A stretch of 64,000 bases of DNA from Endozoicomonas atrinae. Its GTDB lineage: Bacteria > Pseudomonadota > Gammaproteobacteria > Pseudomonadales > Endozoicomonadaceae. The position numbers and the translations under genes were made by a program. The notes beneath the pieces were generated by a model. The model was given only the letters and a program-made list of their open reading frames with translations. It ran no database searches and was not told the DNA's origin. The DNA lies in contig NZ_LUKQ02000001.1 in NCBI RefSeq assembly GCF_001647025.1, forward strand, positions 1 through 64,000, written 5' to 3'. This document shows, piece by piece, positions 33,989 to 42,788 of this stretch (position 1 is the first letter of the stretch; each line of letters starts with the position of its first letter).

Positions 33989-35101
33989 TTACTTTTCTTT
34001 TGTTATCGTCTTGCGAAGGTTATCAGGCCACTTGGCACAACCCTCAGCTAAAGGCTGGTGCACAAGCTTCTGGCCCGTAGGTTTTCTATGCTCTGGTATT
34101 TTCAACAACCGGCTTGATACTGCCAGTGGTTTCGTTACACGAGTCTTATTCTTCAACTTCGCGGGCCCCTTACTGGAGACGCTATCTGCAAACTCCAGTT
34201 GAATATCAACCATTTTTTGTGCTGGTTTACTGGTTCTCACCCTTCTCACCTGATTATTAACTTCATGAGAAAAATTTGAGCGTATCGGTATTTTTTCAGG
34301 TATTTCACTTGGATTTTCAGGAGCAACAGTTTCCTTCCAAATATACTGACTACTGTTTGGAGTAATCTGTGGAATCAATGTTGTACTAATCGGTATAGGG
34401 TGAGCTTTTTGGGCTTCTGCAGGCAAGCGGGTTTCTCCCGTCATAACTTCAGTTTTTTGCGATACCCCTGTGCCTTCTGCATTATCGCCAAGACTGGAAT
34501 GCTCAGAAATAAAACTGTCTGTATCAGAAACACGCTCCCTGGGAAGAACAGCCGATAAACCATACTCGTCAGTTATTTGTTCCAACTCCCTTTGCATCTC
34601 TTCCTCAGACTTTCCTTCACCGTTTAACAAATCAGAAATAAAGTTATCTTCTGCAATTTCTGCTCTAAGCTTTTTGTCCCATAACCATTTATGCCATGGG
34701 TCAACTGCCGTCCAAAATTTATACGTTAACTCTTCAGCTATTTCACAAACTCTTTGTTGTTCTTCTGTACTCATCTCAATATCAGAACTACCTGCAGGAT
34801 TAGTGTCTCGTGAAGTATTCTGAGCATTAACTGTTGGGAAAGCAGCCTGAAAATGATTTTCACATTTCTCTGATTGTTCCCCACTTCTGTCAGAAAGGCT
34901 CTGACGTTCAACAACTACCCGATCAACTTCAGTACCTGAGCCCAAGTATGAGGTCAATGTACCCATGACTGCCTCAGCACATTTGCGACCAAAGGCCATC
35001 GCTTTTGAGATCCCATCAAGGGTATGAGACTTAATACTCTCCGGAGCAGCCGGGGATCTTACCCAGTGAATTATTGGCGCTATATCAATACCAAAACCCA
35101 T
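33989..35101 (-). CDS. Hypothetical protein, 370 residues, charged and low-complexity
   Basis: No signal peptide or membrane segment is visible. The sequence is Glu/Ser/Lys-rich. The first 60 residues form a possible small globular part (GIDIAPIIHWVRSP; AMAFGRKCAEAVMGTLTSYL). An acidic helix region follows (EEQQRVCEIAEELTYKFWTA), then a Pro/Ser-rich basic tail. Such an architecture occurs in species-specific proteins and in secreted effectors, but no effector motif is recognisable. The gene stands alone between repeat debris and a small exported ORF. I do not recognise it. Confidence 0.65.
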   Translation of the reverse strand: MGFGIDIAPIIHWVRSPAAPESIKSHTLDGISKAMAFGRKCAEAVMGTLTSYLGSGTEVDRVVVERQSLSDRSGEQSEKCENHFQAAFPTVNAQNTSRDTNPAGSSDIEMSTEEQQRVCEIAEELTYKFWTAVDPWHKWLWDKKLRAEIAEDNFISDLLNGEGKSEEEMQRELEQITDEYGLSAVLPRERVSDTDSFISEHSSLGDNAEGTGVSQKTEVMTGETRLPAEAQKAHPIPISTTLIPQITPNSSQYIWKETVAPENPSEIPEKIPIRSNFSHEVNNQVRRVRTSKPAQKMVDIQLEFADSVSSKGPAKLKNKTRVTKPLAVSSRLLKIPEHRKPTGQKLVHQPLAEGCAKWPDNLRKTITKEK

Positions 35102-35322
35102 AGTACTTATCCCACAATTTGTTTTATGAGTAATTATCCAGATAAAGATTGGGTTAATTTAATATTTTTCCATATAAACATTCGAAAAAATAAAGTAATA
35201 AGGCCAGACTATTGCAAGAACCTCTGATGGAATAACGATTACCATCAAAGGTTCAGAGCAATAGTGTAGTTGGAAAGAAAAAGTGGATTCTTAATTTACA
35301 AAAACAGGCTAAAAAGTTGACA

Positions 35323-35505
35323 TCAATCTCCCTGAAAACTGAAGCGATCGCCTTCACAATCATCTTTTCTGGTTTCGTAGCGGTGACTCATGCAGCGATA
35401 CTGGGCAGCCAGAACCGATTCTGATGCATTCCCTGAGCTATAGCATCCCAGAAAGCTAACCACGGTAATCATTATCTGTGCGCTTGTTCGGATTCTTCTT
35501 AACAT
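35323..35505 (-). CDS. Small exported Cys-rich protein, 60 residues
   Basis: The ATG at 35505 follows AAAGGAT at a good distance. The N-terminal part (RRIRTSAQIMITVVSFLGCY) is a signal-like hydrophobic segment, possibly a lipobox-like SFLGC. The short mature part has two further Cys (YRCMSHRYETRKDDC) that might form a disulfide. It is followed by a gap with no known gene. It could be a small periplasmic protein. Coding potential is supported by the ribosome binding site and signal only. Confidence 0.5.
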   Translation of the reverse strand: MLRRIRTSAQIMITVVSFLGCYSSGNASESVLAAQYRCMSHRYETRKDDCEGDRFSFQGD

Positions 35506-35781
35506 AATGACATCCTTTCATTACATTGAATACGATATCGATAATGCTACGGGAACTTACCTGCACTACCAATAACAATACTGTCAGAATCAGTAACAAA
35601 AAAAACCAAAAAAGCAACTATATTTCAATCAATTACAAAAATACCACCTTAGAAAAACACCCACCTGAAATGAACTGTGGATCTGCAATATTGTCAGACC
35701 CTGTAACCAGAATGTTATGCAAAAACACAGCCCCTGCCCTTAATATTCCCATCATTAAGGGATCAAGCCGGGAGAAGAAGT

Positions 35782-36126
35782 ATGGAATTAACCATTAATC
35801 TCGAAAGCTATCAAAACTACACACTGATGATTCTGGATGGTGATATTAATACCAGTACCATCCAAATCCTGGAGAATGCGTTAGGGAATGCAACAAGAAT
35901 CAACAACAGTCATATTGTAATTGATTGTTCGCTACTTAAAAGCATCAGCAGTGATGGGTTGAAATTACTCCTTCATTGTCAGGTACAACTGGCAGGTCAT
36001 TTCTACCTCTCGCTCTATAACGTCCCCAACAGTGTTGCCTCACTTATGGAGTTAAGCGGCATTACGTATTTCATCCAGATGAACACTCAGGAGCAGAATC
36101 AACAAAAACAGTCAGCATCAACCTGA
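35782..36126 (+). CDS. STAS-domain protein (anti-sigma-factor-antagonist type)
   Basis: A 114-residue single STAS domain, like SpoIIAA/RsbV. The DGDINTSTIQILENALGNAT stretch and HIVIDCSLLKSISSDGLKLL are the family core: the Ser-Ser near SISSDG corresponds to the phosphorylatable serine of SpoIIAA. A GGGAGAAGAAG ribosome binding site precedes the ATG. No kinase or phosphatase partner is nearby, so its switch partners must be elsewhere. It converges on uraA across a strong terminator. Confidence 0.82.
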   Translation: MELTINLESYQNYTLMILDGDINTSTIQILENALGNATRINNSHIVIDCSLLKSISSDGLKLLLHCQVQLAGHFYLSLYNVPNSVASLMELSGITYFIQMNTQEQNQQKQSAST

Positions 36127-36132
36127 TCCATA

Positions 36133-36166
36133 AAAAAGGCGGTATTAAAATCACTACCGCCTTTTT
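36133..36166. terminator. Bidirectional rho-independent terminator
   Basis: AAAAAGGCGGTA pairs with TACCGCCTTTTT across a 10-base loop, giving T runs on both strands. It separates the STAS gene from the convergent uraA. Confidence 0.9.
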
Positions 36167-36172
36167 CAGTTT

Positions 36173-37474
36173 TTATCCTGCGTTTTCTGCAACGTCTTCT
36201 TTGCACACTTCAGAAGACTGGTATCGATCTTCCCCGGAACGATGAGGCAGCAGCAAATTCAGAATGACAGCTGTCAGCGCGCAAAGACTGACGCCCTTCA
36301 GTGAAAAATCTCCCAGTGAGATCCCCATATTGCCGATACCAAACACCAGCACGATGGATACAATCACCAGGTTTCGCGGCTGTCCCAAGTCAACCCTTGC
36401 CTTAATAAGCGTGTTAAGGCCAACGACCGCAATGGAGCCAAACAGCAGCATCATAATACCGCCCATCACTGGCACTGGAATAGTTGACAGGAACCCACCA
36501 ATTTTTCCAATAAACGCCACACCAATCGCAATCACTGCCGCCCAGGTCATGATCACTGGATTGTAGGCTTTGGTCAGCATCACCGCACCGGTAACTTCTG
36601 AATAAGTGGTATTGGGTGGCCCACCCAGCATACCCGCAGCGGTTGTCGCCAGACCATCCCCCAGAAGAGTATTTTTCAGCCCTGGTTTTTCCAGATACTT
36701 TTTCCCGGTCACCGAACTGATGGCCAGCATATCACCAATGTGTTCAATAGCTGGTGCAATCGCTACCGGAATCATATAAAGCACCGCATTCCAGTTGAAT
36801 TCGGGAGTCGTAAAATTCGGAATAGCAAACCAGGGGCGGTCAATCAAAGGCTGAAAGTCCACAACGCCCATGATCACCGCTGACACATACCCTGTGCCAA
36901 TACCACAGATGATGGGAATCAGTCGCAGAATCCCACCGGCCATGGTAGCCACCAGCAGAGTTGCCAACAGCGAGATCGCGGCAAGGAACAGAGCCTGATC
37001 AGCAGAAATCAGCCCTTCAACAGGTGATGTTGCCATCCCAACGGCAGCAGGCGCCAGGCCAAGGCCAATAACCATAATCACCGGCCCAACCACCACAGGT
37101 GGAAACAGCCGGTATAGTATGCCTGATCCGCGTAATCTCACCAGCACACTCAATGCGGCATAAAGCACACCGGCTGCCATGATACCGCCCATGGTGGCAG
37201 CCAACCCCCAGGATTGGATACTGAACGTAATTGGCGCAATGAAGGCAAAAGACGATGCCAGAAAAACAGGCACCTGCCGACGGGTGATCAGCTGGAAAAT
37301 CAGAGTACCAATACCTGCGGTAAAGAACGCAACATTGGCGTCCAACCCAGTCAGCAATGGCACTAGAACCAGAGCACCAAAGGCAACAAACAGCATCTGC
37401 CCCCCCATCAGCGCCTGCCGCCAGAGCGACATCTCTGACTGGAGGGTTTCCCCCGACTGTGCTGTATGATTCAT
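36173..37474 (-). CDS. uraA: Uracil permease
   Basis: An NCS2-family uracil:H+ symporter of 433 residues with 12-14 membrane segments. GGQMLFVAFGALVLVPLLTG in TM1, SSFAFIAPI (substrate region), the AIEHIGDMLAIS motif with Glu in TM8 and PPNTTYSEVTGAVMLTKAYN fit UraA-type carriers. The 23-base gap to upp on the same strand makes a uraA-upp unit for uracil uptake and salvage. The gene order upp-uraA matches E. coli and Pseudomonas. Confidence 0.93.
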   Translation of the reverse strand: MNHTAQSGETLQSEMSLWRQALMGGQMLFVAFGALVLVPLLTGLDANVAFFTAGIGTLIFQLITRRQVPVFLASSFAFIAPITFSIQSWGLAATMGGIMAAGVLYAALSVLVRLRGSGILYRLFPPVVVGPVIMVIGLGLAPAAVGMATSPVEGLISADQALFLAAISLLATLLVATMAGGILRLIPIICGIGTGYVSAVIMGVVDFQPLIDRPWFAIPNFTTPEFNWNAVLYMIPVAIAPAIEHIGDMLAISSVTGKKYLEKPGLKNTLLGDGLATTAAGMLGGPPNTTYSEVTGAVMLTKAYNPVIMTWAAVIAIGVAFIGKIGGFLSTIPVPVMGGIMMLLFGSIAVVGLNTLIKARVDLGQPRNLVIVSIVLVFGIGNMGISLGDFSLKGVSLCALTAVILNLLLPHRSGEDRYQSSEVCKEDVAENAG

Positions 37475-37497
37475 TTTTGGATATCCTTATTTGTTAT

Positions 37498-38124
37498 TTA
37501 TTTTGTACCAAAAATCTTGTCGCCGGCATCACCCAGGCCCGGGATGATATAACCGTTTTCATTAAGCCCCTGATCAACAGACGCTGTGAAAATCTTAACG
37601 TCAGGATGGGCTGAATGGATCTTATCAATACCTTCCGGCGCAGCCACCAGAACCAGGCAACGGATTTCCTTACAACCCGCCTTCTTCAGCATATCAATAG
37701 TCGCCAGCATGGAACCACCAGTGGCCAGCATTGGATCCAAGATCAGGGCAATGCGCTCATCAATATTGCTAACCAGCTTTTCAAAGTAAGGCACTGGCTC
37801 CAGCGTTTCTTCATCACGGTAGAGGCCAACCACACTGACCTTGGCATTCGGGATCATATCCAGAACACCATCCATCATACCAATGCCCGCACGCAGGATC
37901 GGAACAATAGTAATTTTCTTACCCTTGATCTGCTGAACGGTCACCTGACCATTCCAGCCTTTAATTACCGTATCTTCCAGCTCCAGATCTTTGGTCGCTT
38001 CATACGTCAGCAGGCTGCCAACCTCACTGGCCAGGGTTCGGAAACCCTTGGTACTGATATCGTGGGAACGCATCAGTCCCAGCTTGTGTTGTACCAGCGG
38101 ATGCTTGATTTCCTGTACGCTCAT
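37498..38124 (-). CDS. upp: Uracil phosphoribosyltransferase
   Basis: Converts uracil and PRPP to UMP; 208 residues, exactly the E. coli length from the ATG at 38124, which has GAGG six bases upstream. An open frame runs four codons further but lacks support. [12 protein letters not shown], the [13 protein letters not shown] region, the PRPP loop [11 protein letters not shown] and the uracil-binding [17 protein letters not shown] at the C-terminus are intact. It is cotranscribed with uraA and divergent from hpt, whose promoter region it shares. Confidence 0.96.
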   Translation of the reverse strand: MSVQEIKHPLVQHKLGLMRSHDISTKGFRTLASEVGSLLTYEATKDLELEDTVIKGWNGQVTVQQIKGKKITIVPILRAGIGMMDGVLDMIPNAKVSVVGLYRDEETLEPVPYFEKLVSNIDERIALILDPMLATGGSMLATIDMLKKAGCKEIRCLVLVAAPEGIDKIHSAHPDVKIFTASVDQGLNENGYIIPGLGDAGDKIFGTK

Positions 38125-38635
38125 GCATGACCTCAACTGTCTGAATGGAGATGGATGGATAATTAATCAAAAAAATGAATGGCTGAGATAAAACGTTTCT
38201 GAGGAAGCACTCATTGAGAAAACGATCATTCAAAAGCTTTCAACTATCGCTTTTGCTGAAAATGGTATAGTTCGCCCCTGAGTAGATTCATCTCTATACC
38301 TGCAGGGCTCATGTCCTCTAACAGAGCAAATAAACCACATAAATCAGTGGCTACAGCCTAAACCTTCTTATTGTCCCACAGGATGTCTGACCTGCCCATA
38401 GGTTTTTACAACCATAACGACCGTGTAGTTTTCACTTGCCCATTAAGGACAACAGCGGTATTTTTTCCTGCTTTGTTTTTCGTGAAAACTGTTTACAACT
38501 CTCCACAGGAGAGTAAAAAATGGTTTTTTAACCAGAAATGGACCGCCGATCGCCAGGATACACAACACCTGCAAATCATGATGTTGACTCACTGGAGTGA
38601 CCGGCTGCCAATCAAACGATCAGGGTTTGCACAAC
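38125..38635. other. Divergent promoter region of upp and hpt, otherwise empty
   Basis: A 510-base gap between the two phosphoribosyltransferase genes. A TATAGT box lies near 38265, and a short CTCC...GGAG hairpin lies around 38500-38512, before hpt. No PurR-like operator or riboswitch was identified with confidence. Confidence 0.4.
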
Positions 38636-39193
38636 ATGTCTGTTGATCTCGACCATATCCGGCAAGTGATGGATGAAGCCGACTGCCTCTATAACGAGCA
38701 GCAGATTGAAGACGCCATCGCCACAATGGGACGCAACATCACCAACAAGCTGGCGGACAGCAACCCGCTGGTATTCTGCGTAATGAATGGTGGTCTGGTG
38801 ATTACCGGCAAACTGCTGACTCATATGCAGTTTCCCCTGGAGGCCTCCTACGTCCATGCAACTCGTTACCGGGACCAGCTGACCGGTGGCCGCCTGGAGT
38901 GGAAAGTTCGTCCTACCCAGAGCATCAAAGACCGTACTGTCCTGATCATCGATGATATTCTGGACGAAGGGCACACCTTGGACGCCATAGTCGACTTCTG
39001 CAAGGAAGAAGGCGCCGCCAGCGTTCTTACCGCCGTTCTGGTGGATAAAAAGCATGACCGTAAAGCCCGCCCAGACCTGAAGGCAGACTTCACTGGACTG
39101 GAAATCGAAGATCGCTATATCTTTGGTTACGGACTGGACTACCAAGGGTACTGGCGCAATGCCAATGGCATTTATGCACTGAAAGGTCATTAA
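38636..39193 (+). CDS. hpt: Hypoxanthine-guanine phosphoribosyltransferase
   Basis: A purine salvage enzyme of 185 residues, the length of Pseudomonas Hpt. The ATG at 38636 starts MSVDLDHIRQVM; an in-frame upstream start at 38597 is unlikely. It has the conserved VMNGGLVITGKLL loop, the PRPP motif LIIDDILDEGHT and the DRYIFGYGLDYQGYWRN purine-binding segment. It is divergent from upp-uraA, so both salvage pathways may share a control region. A strong terminator follows. Confidence 0.95.
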   Translation: MSVDLDHIRQVMDEADCLYNEQQIEDAIATMGRNITNKLADSNPLVFCVMNGGLVITGKLLTHMQFPLEASYVHATRYRDQLTGGRLEWKVRPTQSIKDRTVLIIDDILDEGHTLDAIVDFCKEEGAASVLTAVLVDKKHDRKARPDLKADFTGLEIEDRYIFGYGLDYQGYWRNANGIYALKGH

Positions 39194-39208
39194 GAGGCCA
39201 TTTATCAT

Positions 39209-39246
39209 CCATTAAAAAAGCTTCCGGTGGGAAGCTTTTTTAATGG
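39209..39246 (+). terminator. Rho-independent terminator after hpt
   Basis: CCATTAAAAAAGCTTCC pairs with GGAAGCTTTTTTAATGG across a 4-base loop, with T runs on both sides. It also suits the convergent coiled-coil gene. Confidence 0.92.
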
Positions 39247-39298
39247 AATCACTTTAAGCACCCTTTCAAAACAGAGCGTAAAATTTAAAGCTGCCTAC

Positions 39299-40651
39299 CT
39301 ATTTTTTCCGCAGTCTTTTACCAAGCTGACTTTCCAACCTGGCTCGCTCAGCATCAACTTCTTTAGAATAAGTCTTTTCCTGTTTATTTAGTTCTTTCCC
39401 TTTTTGCAGATCTTCAATAGCCTTCATCTTGGTCTCAAGCTGCGCTTTTTTTTCTTTCATCTCACCTGGTATTGATTTCAACCTGGCATTACCAATATCA
39501 ATTACCTCTTGAGCGTCCTGTAACTCACCCATCTTTTCATCATGCACTTTTTTAATTCCTGGGTCGTCTAAACCAAGCTTACTGAGTGATTTCAGTTTTT
39601 TATTCAGTGCTGGCAGAAGATTTTTTTGCTCAGAAACGTATTGCTCTGCTTGTTGCTTCTCATTTTTAAGAGCTCTAATTTCACTCTGCAACTGCTCAAC
39701 CTCGGAATCCAGCTCAAGGCGCTGTTCAGTCAACGTGCCCTGAAATTGAGATAGTTTGGTATTTCTGTCCTCAGCCTGGCTCAGTGTGTTTTGTTCTTCC
39801 ATAAAAAGTTCAAGAATTCTATTGCCACTTTCTTTCATTGACTCTTTCAGCTGCTTTTGTTCAGATTTCGCATGTTGAATTTCTGAATCAAGCTGCCTAA
39901 TTCGGTCAACAAAGCCTGACTCTTTAAACTGTGCCATGACCTCATTCACCTGTTCTCTACGAACCAGCGGATCTGATGATTCAATAACCACAGGATCAAC
40001 CCCTTCAATAGGAATTGGAACAGTAATTCTAGCTTTGCTCTGAATCACGCCTTCAGGATCTTCACACACCTTACGTGTGTTTTTGTAGACCTTGTTTAGA
40101 GTATCAAGCTCTGTTTTCCTCTCAGCCTTTTGGCTCTCAAGGCTTTCAAGTTGGTCAATAGACTCATTATGAACCTCCACCTCTGTCTTTAACTGATCAG
40201 ATCCAGCCTTTACTGAATCTTCTGGTATTTTCTCCCAGTTTTCATGTTTGACAGCCTTCTTAAAATCACTAAACGCCTTACTAACTGACGCCTCAAAATT
40301 CCTATTCCGCTCTGCAGCCTTTGGAAATTTGCTCTCGAATTTAGTTTGAAAATAGTTCTTTACAGACTTCAGCTTATTAAATATGGCTTCCCGAACGGTT
40401 ACCGTATCCTTCTCTGCAGCTATCTCAGCCTTTCTCTGCTTAAGCGGAATTTTTCTGGGTACGGATACATCAGGTTGCTGGTCTGATAGCTTAAGACCTG
40501 GTGTCGGCTGAACATCCTTCATTACCTCTATACTGGTAATCTCACCGTTAACACCAAATTTAACCTCACACTTCATCCCCTTGTCTGCAAGGTCTTGAAT
40601 CGTCTGCAATTGTTGTAAATTAGCCGAACCAGCTCCAGATGCACTTTCCAT
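39299..40651 (-). CDS. Coiled-coil protein of unknown function, about 450 residues
   Basis: Mostly long heptad-like Lys/Glu/Gln/Leu-rich helices from about residue 160 to the end, with no signal peptide or membrane segment. A short central non-helical part (ARITVPIPIEGVDPVVIESS) interrupts the coil. It resembles filament-forming or effector-like coiled-coil proteins, but no family is recognised. The start is ambiguous: ATG at 40651 has GAGGG nearby, and TTG at 40663 has AAGGA at good spacing. It stands alone between hpt and the SdaC-type transporter and is not obviously part of either unit. Confidence 0.65.
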   Translation of the reverse strand: MESASGAGSANLQQLQTIQDLADKGMKCEVKFGVNGEITSIEVMKDVQPTPGLKLSDQQPDVSVPRKIPLKQRKAEIAAEKDTVTVREAIFNKLKSVKNYFQTKFESKFPKAAERNRNFEASVSKAFSDFKKAVKHENWEKIPEDSVKAGSDQLKTEVEVHNESIDQLESLESQKAERKTELDTLNKVYKNTRKVCEDPEGVIQSKARITVPIPIEGVDPVVIESSDPLVRREQVNEVMAQFKESGFVDRIRQLDSEIQHAKSEQKQLKESMKESGNRILELFMEEQNTLSQAEDRNTKLSQFQGTLTEQRLELDSEVEQLQSEIRALKNEKQQAEQYVSEQKNLLPALNKKLKSLSKLGLDDPGIKKVHDEKMGELQDAQEVIDIGNARLKSIPGEMKEKKAQLETKMKAIEDLQKGKELNKQEKTYSKEVDAERARLESQLGKRLRKK

Positions 40652-40824
40652 ATGCGCCCTCAAATATTCCTTTAATCACTCAATTAATTGTAGCTGTACC
40701 AGAAGGCTCAATTAAAAAAGCAGTAGCCTGCTTCGAAAAAACAGACAACCGAACATAATGACTCTGTAAAGCATGGGCTACGTCAAAATCATGTCACCTA
40801 GAAACCACTTTTCCCAGTAATGCT

Positions 40825-42141
40825 TTAAGAGAGTAACTGGCTGAACAAAAAACCAGTTATAGCGATCACCCCAACCAGAAAAATAAAGGCATCCAGAGCA
40901 GGATTTCTAAATAATTTCAGCGAATTAACCCGATAAAAAGCATACACCGGCATCAGATAAAGAATCGTTGCCAGAACGGGAACCACCAGCATTTCCACCA
41001 TATTGATAACATCCCAGTTGGCATAACCAGCCCCCCAGCAGGTCATAAGAATAAACAGGATGCAGCCTCTATGCAGAGCGCCATGTGGCAGAGGGCGGTG
41101 GATATTATGTCGAACCCACTGCTGGGTTATAAAACCCTGTAACCCTTCCAGAGCCCCCAGGTAAACACCAAAGAAGGAGCTGGCAATGGCCAGAAAAGCA
41201 ATAACAGGGGCAATGATGGAGAAAATCGTATTATCAGACCGGTAAGCCAGCACAGAAAGTACTGGGACATTTTCTTCACGTGCCTGCAGCAGCTCCTGAG
41301 GCGTCAGGCTCAACACACAGGAGAATACAAACAGCAGGATAACTGCCAGTAATAGCAGGGTAGTCCGCTTTAATATCTGACCCGTTTTCTTATGGCAGGT
41401 GCCAGCATCACTAAAACGAACCCGATAGGCATGGGCAAACGCAGAACAGGCTGGCGAATGGTTGAATGAAAATATCAATAAAGGTGTGGTGATAAACAGC
41501 ACCAGAAGCGAGTCCTTAAGATTCACCGGCTGATCAAAAACAGCACCGTTCCATTGTGGAATAAGGTAGATGGAGACGGCTACCAAGGTAAAGACCAGTG
41601 GGTAAACCATGATCTTCACCGCCCGGAGCATCCAGGCTTCACCCGTATGCATTGCCAGCACCAACATACTGACCAGCCCTAAACTCAACAAGCCCCTGTC
41701 AGGAGGCATTATCTGAAGTTGATACTCCAGGTAACTGATAACCACATTAGTGATACCAATGGCATACAGCAGCAAGATGGGATAAACAGAAAGAAAATAA
41801 GCCAGAGTCAGTATGCGCCCTGTCCGCTCGCCAAAATGTTCTCTTACGGTTGTGGTGATATTTCCTTCCTGACTGGAGGAAGATAGGCAGAAACGCACCA
41901 GATTACGATGAGCCAACCAGACCATGGGCCCAGCAAGCACTGACATAATAATCAGTGGCCAGATTCCACCGGAACCGGCGGTAATGGGCAGATAAAGAAC
42001 ACCAGCACCTATTGCCGTACCAAACAGGTTCAACATCCAGCCAGTATCCCTGGAAGTCCATCGAACTTCCGCTGCCTGATCTAACTCCTTGTCCTTCATA
42101 GGCTTCAGGCTTTCAAGACTGTCTACTGAGCTATCCGACAT
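40825..42141 (-). CDS. Serine/threonine:H+ symporter (SdaC-like, HAAAP family)
   Basis: A 438-residue amino-acid carrier with 11 membrane segments. DTGWMLNLFGTAIGAGVLYL, LPITAGSGGIWPLIIMSVLA, SFNHSPACSAFA and FSCVLSLTPQELLQAREENV follow E. coli SdaC closely. It should import serine, possibly threonine. The threonine aldolase 10 kb away and BrnQ 650 bases away point to amino-acid use. The N-terminal 25 residues are a soluble acidic tail. The exact subfamily (SdaC, TdcC or YhaO) is not certain. Confidence 0.87.
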   Translation of the reverse strand: MSDSSVDSLESLKPMKDKELDQAAEVRWTSRDTGWMLNLFGTAIGAGVLYLPITAGSGGIWPLIIMSVLAGPMVWLAHRNLVRFCLSSSSQEGNITTTVREHFGERTGRILTLAYFLSVYPILLLYAIGITNVVISYLEYQLQIMPPDRGLLSLGLVSMLVLAMHTGEAWMLRAVKIMVYPLVFTLVAVSIYLIPQWNGAVFDQPVNLKDSLLVLFITTPLLIFSFNHSPACSAFAHAYRVRFSDAGTCHKKTGQILKRTTLLLLAVILLFVFSCVLSLTPQELLQAREENVPVLSVLAYRSDNTIFSIIAPVIAFLAIASSFFGVYLGALEGLQGFITQQWVRHNIHRPLPHGALHRGCILFILMTCWGAGYANWDVINMVEMLVVPVLATILYLMPVYAFYRVNSLKLFRNPALDAFIFLVGVIAITGFLFSQLLS

Positions 42142-42443
42142 ACATCACCCAAATTGCTGGTAAATCGGTGCTATCCAGGCAGTAATTTCGAAAATTCCTT
42201 TTTAACAGCAACAATTATAGATGCAGGGATGAGTTGTATGCGTTTTTCTCTGAAAAACACATTTCTAACAAAGGCTATACAGAAAAAGAGGCTCTCATAC
42301 CTTCTCTTATTCTTTTTACGCTTAATGTAATCTCAAAAAATCCTATCCAGGTTATATACCTTTGCTTCCAGCGCAGTAAAATATCAACCTGCTTATTGAT
42401 TTCACCCAGCGCCCCATAAAAAACACTGAACAGTGAATCAGCC
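42142..42443. other. Intergenic stretch before the PA4642-like gene
   Basis: A 300-base AT-rich gap between the divergent sdaC-like and PA4642-like genes, presumably with promoters on both sides. Short open frames in it lack ribosome binding sites. I see no repeat or RNA structure. Confidence 0.4.
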
Positions 42444-42734
42444 ATGAAGAAAGATAAACAGAAAGTCATTGGAGAGGAATTAAGTGATGAGCGCTTGAAA
42501 GCGTTATTGACACTGCAGCCAGCAGCTGGCAGCAGTCGAGACTATCACATTCTGTTAAGAGCCTACCGCTACCTGCGAGCGGATGATTTTGCCCGCTTTA
42601 TTCCATTTTATCTGGAAGCAGGCCTGGATCTGAATGCCCAGGACAGTGATGGAAAAGCACTGGCCGAAACCATCACACAACATCATCATGGTGAACCGTA
42701 CCTTAAAGCCCTCACTGACGCAGTCAGGCATTAA
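42444..42734 (+). CDS. PA4642-family small protein
   Basis: A 96-residue soluble protein resembling the conserved pseudomonad PA4642 family. The order is KKDKQKVIGEELSDERLKAL, then a helix with LLRAYRYLRADDFARFIPFY, LEAGLDLNAQDSDGKAL and GEPYLKALTDA. The function is unknown; the fold may be a small ankyrin-like helix pair. It stands alone between two transporters on the minus strand. A weak inverted repeat (AGGCTACCCG with CGGGCAGCCT) follows it near 42741-42770. Confidence 0.75.
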   Translation: MKKDKQKVIGEELSDERLKALLTLQPAAGSSRDYHILLRAYRYLRADDFARFIPFYLEAGLDLNAQDSDGKALAETITQHHHGEPYLKALTDAVRH

Positions 42735-42788
42735 AACACACAGGCTACCCGACTGTTCGCCGGGCAGCCTGATATGTGGTTCAGCCTG

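Noticed and set aside
35526-35798. A 90-codon plus-strand frame before the STAS gene
   Set aside because: It begins at a TTG without a ribosome binding site and overlaps the well-supported STAS start.
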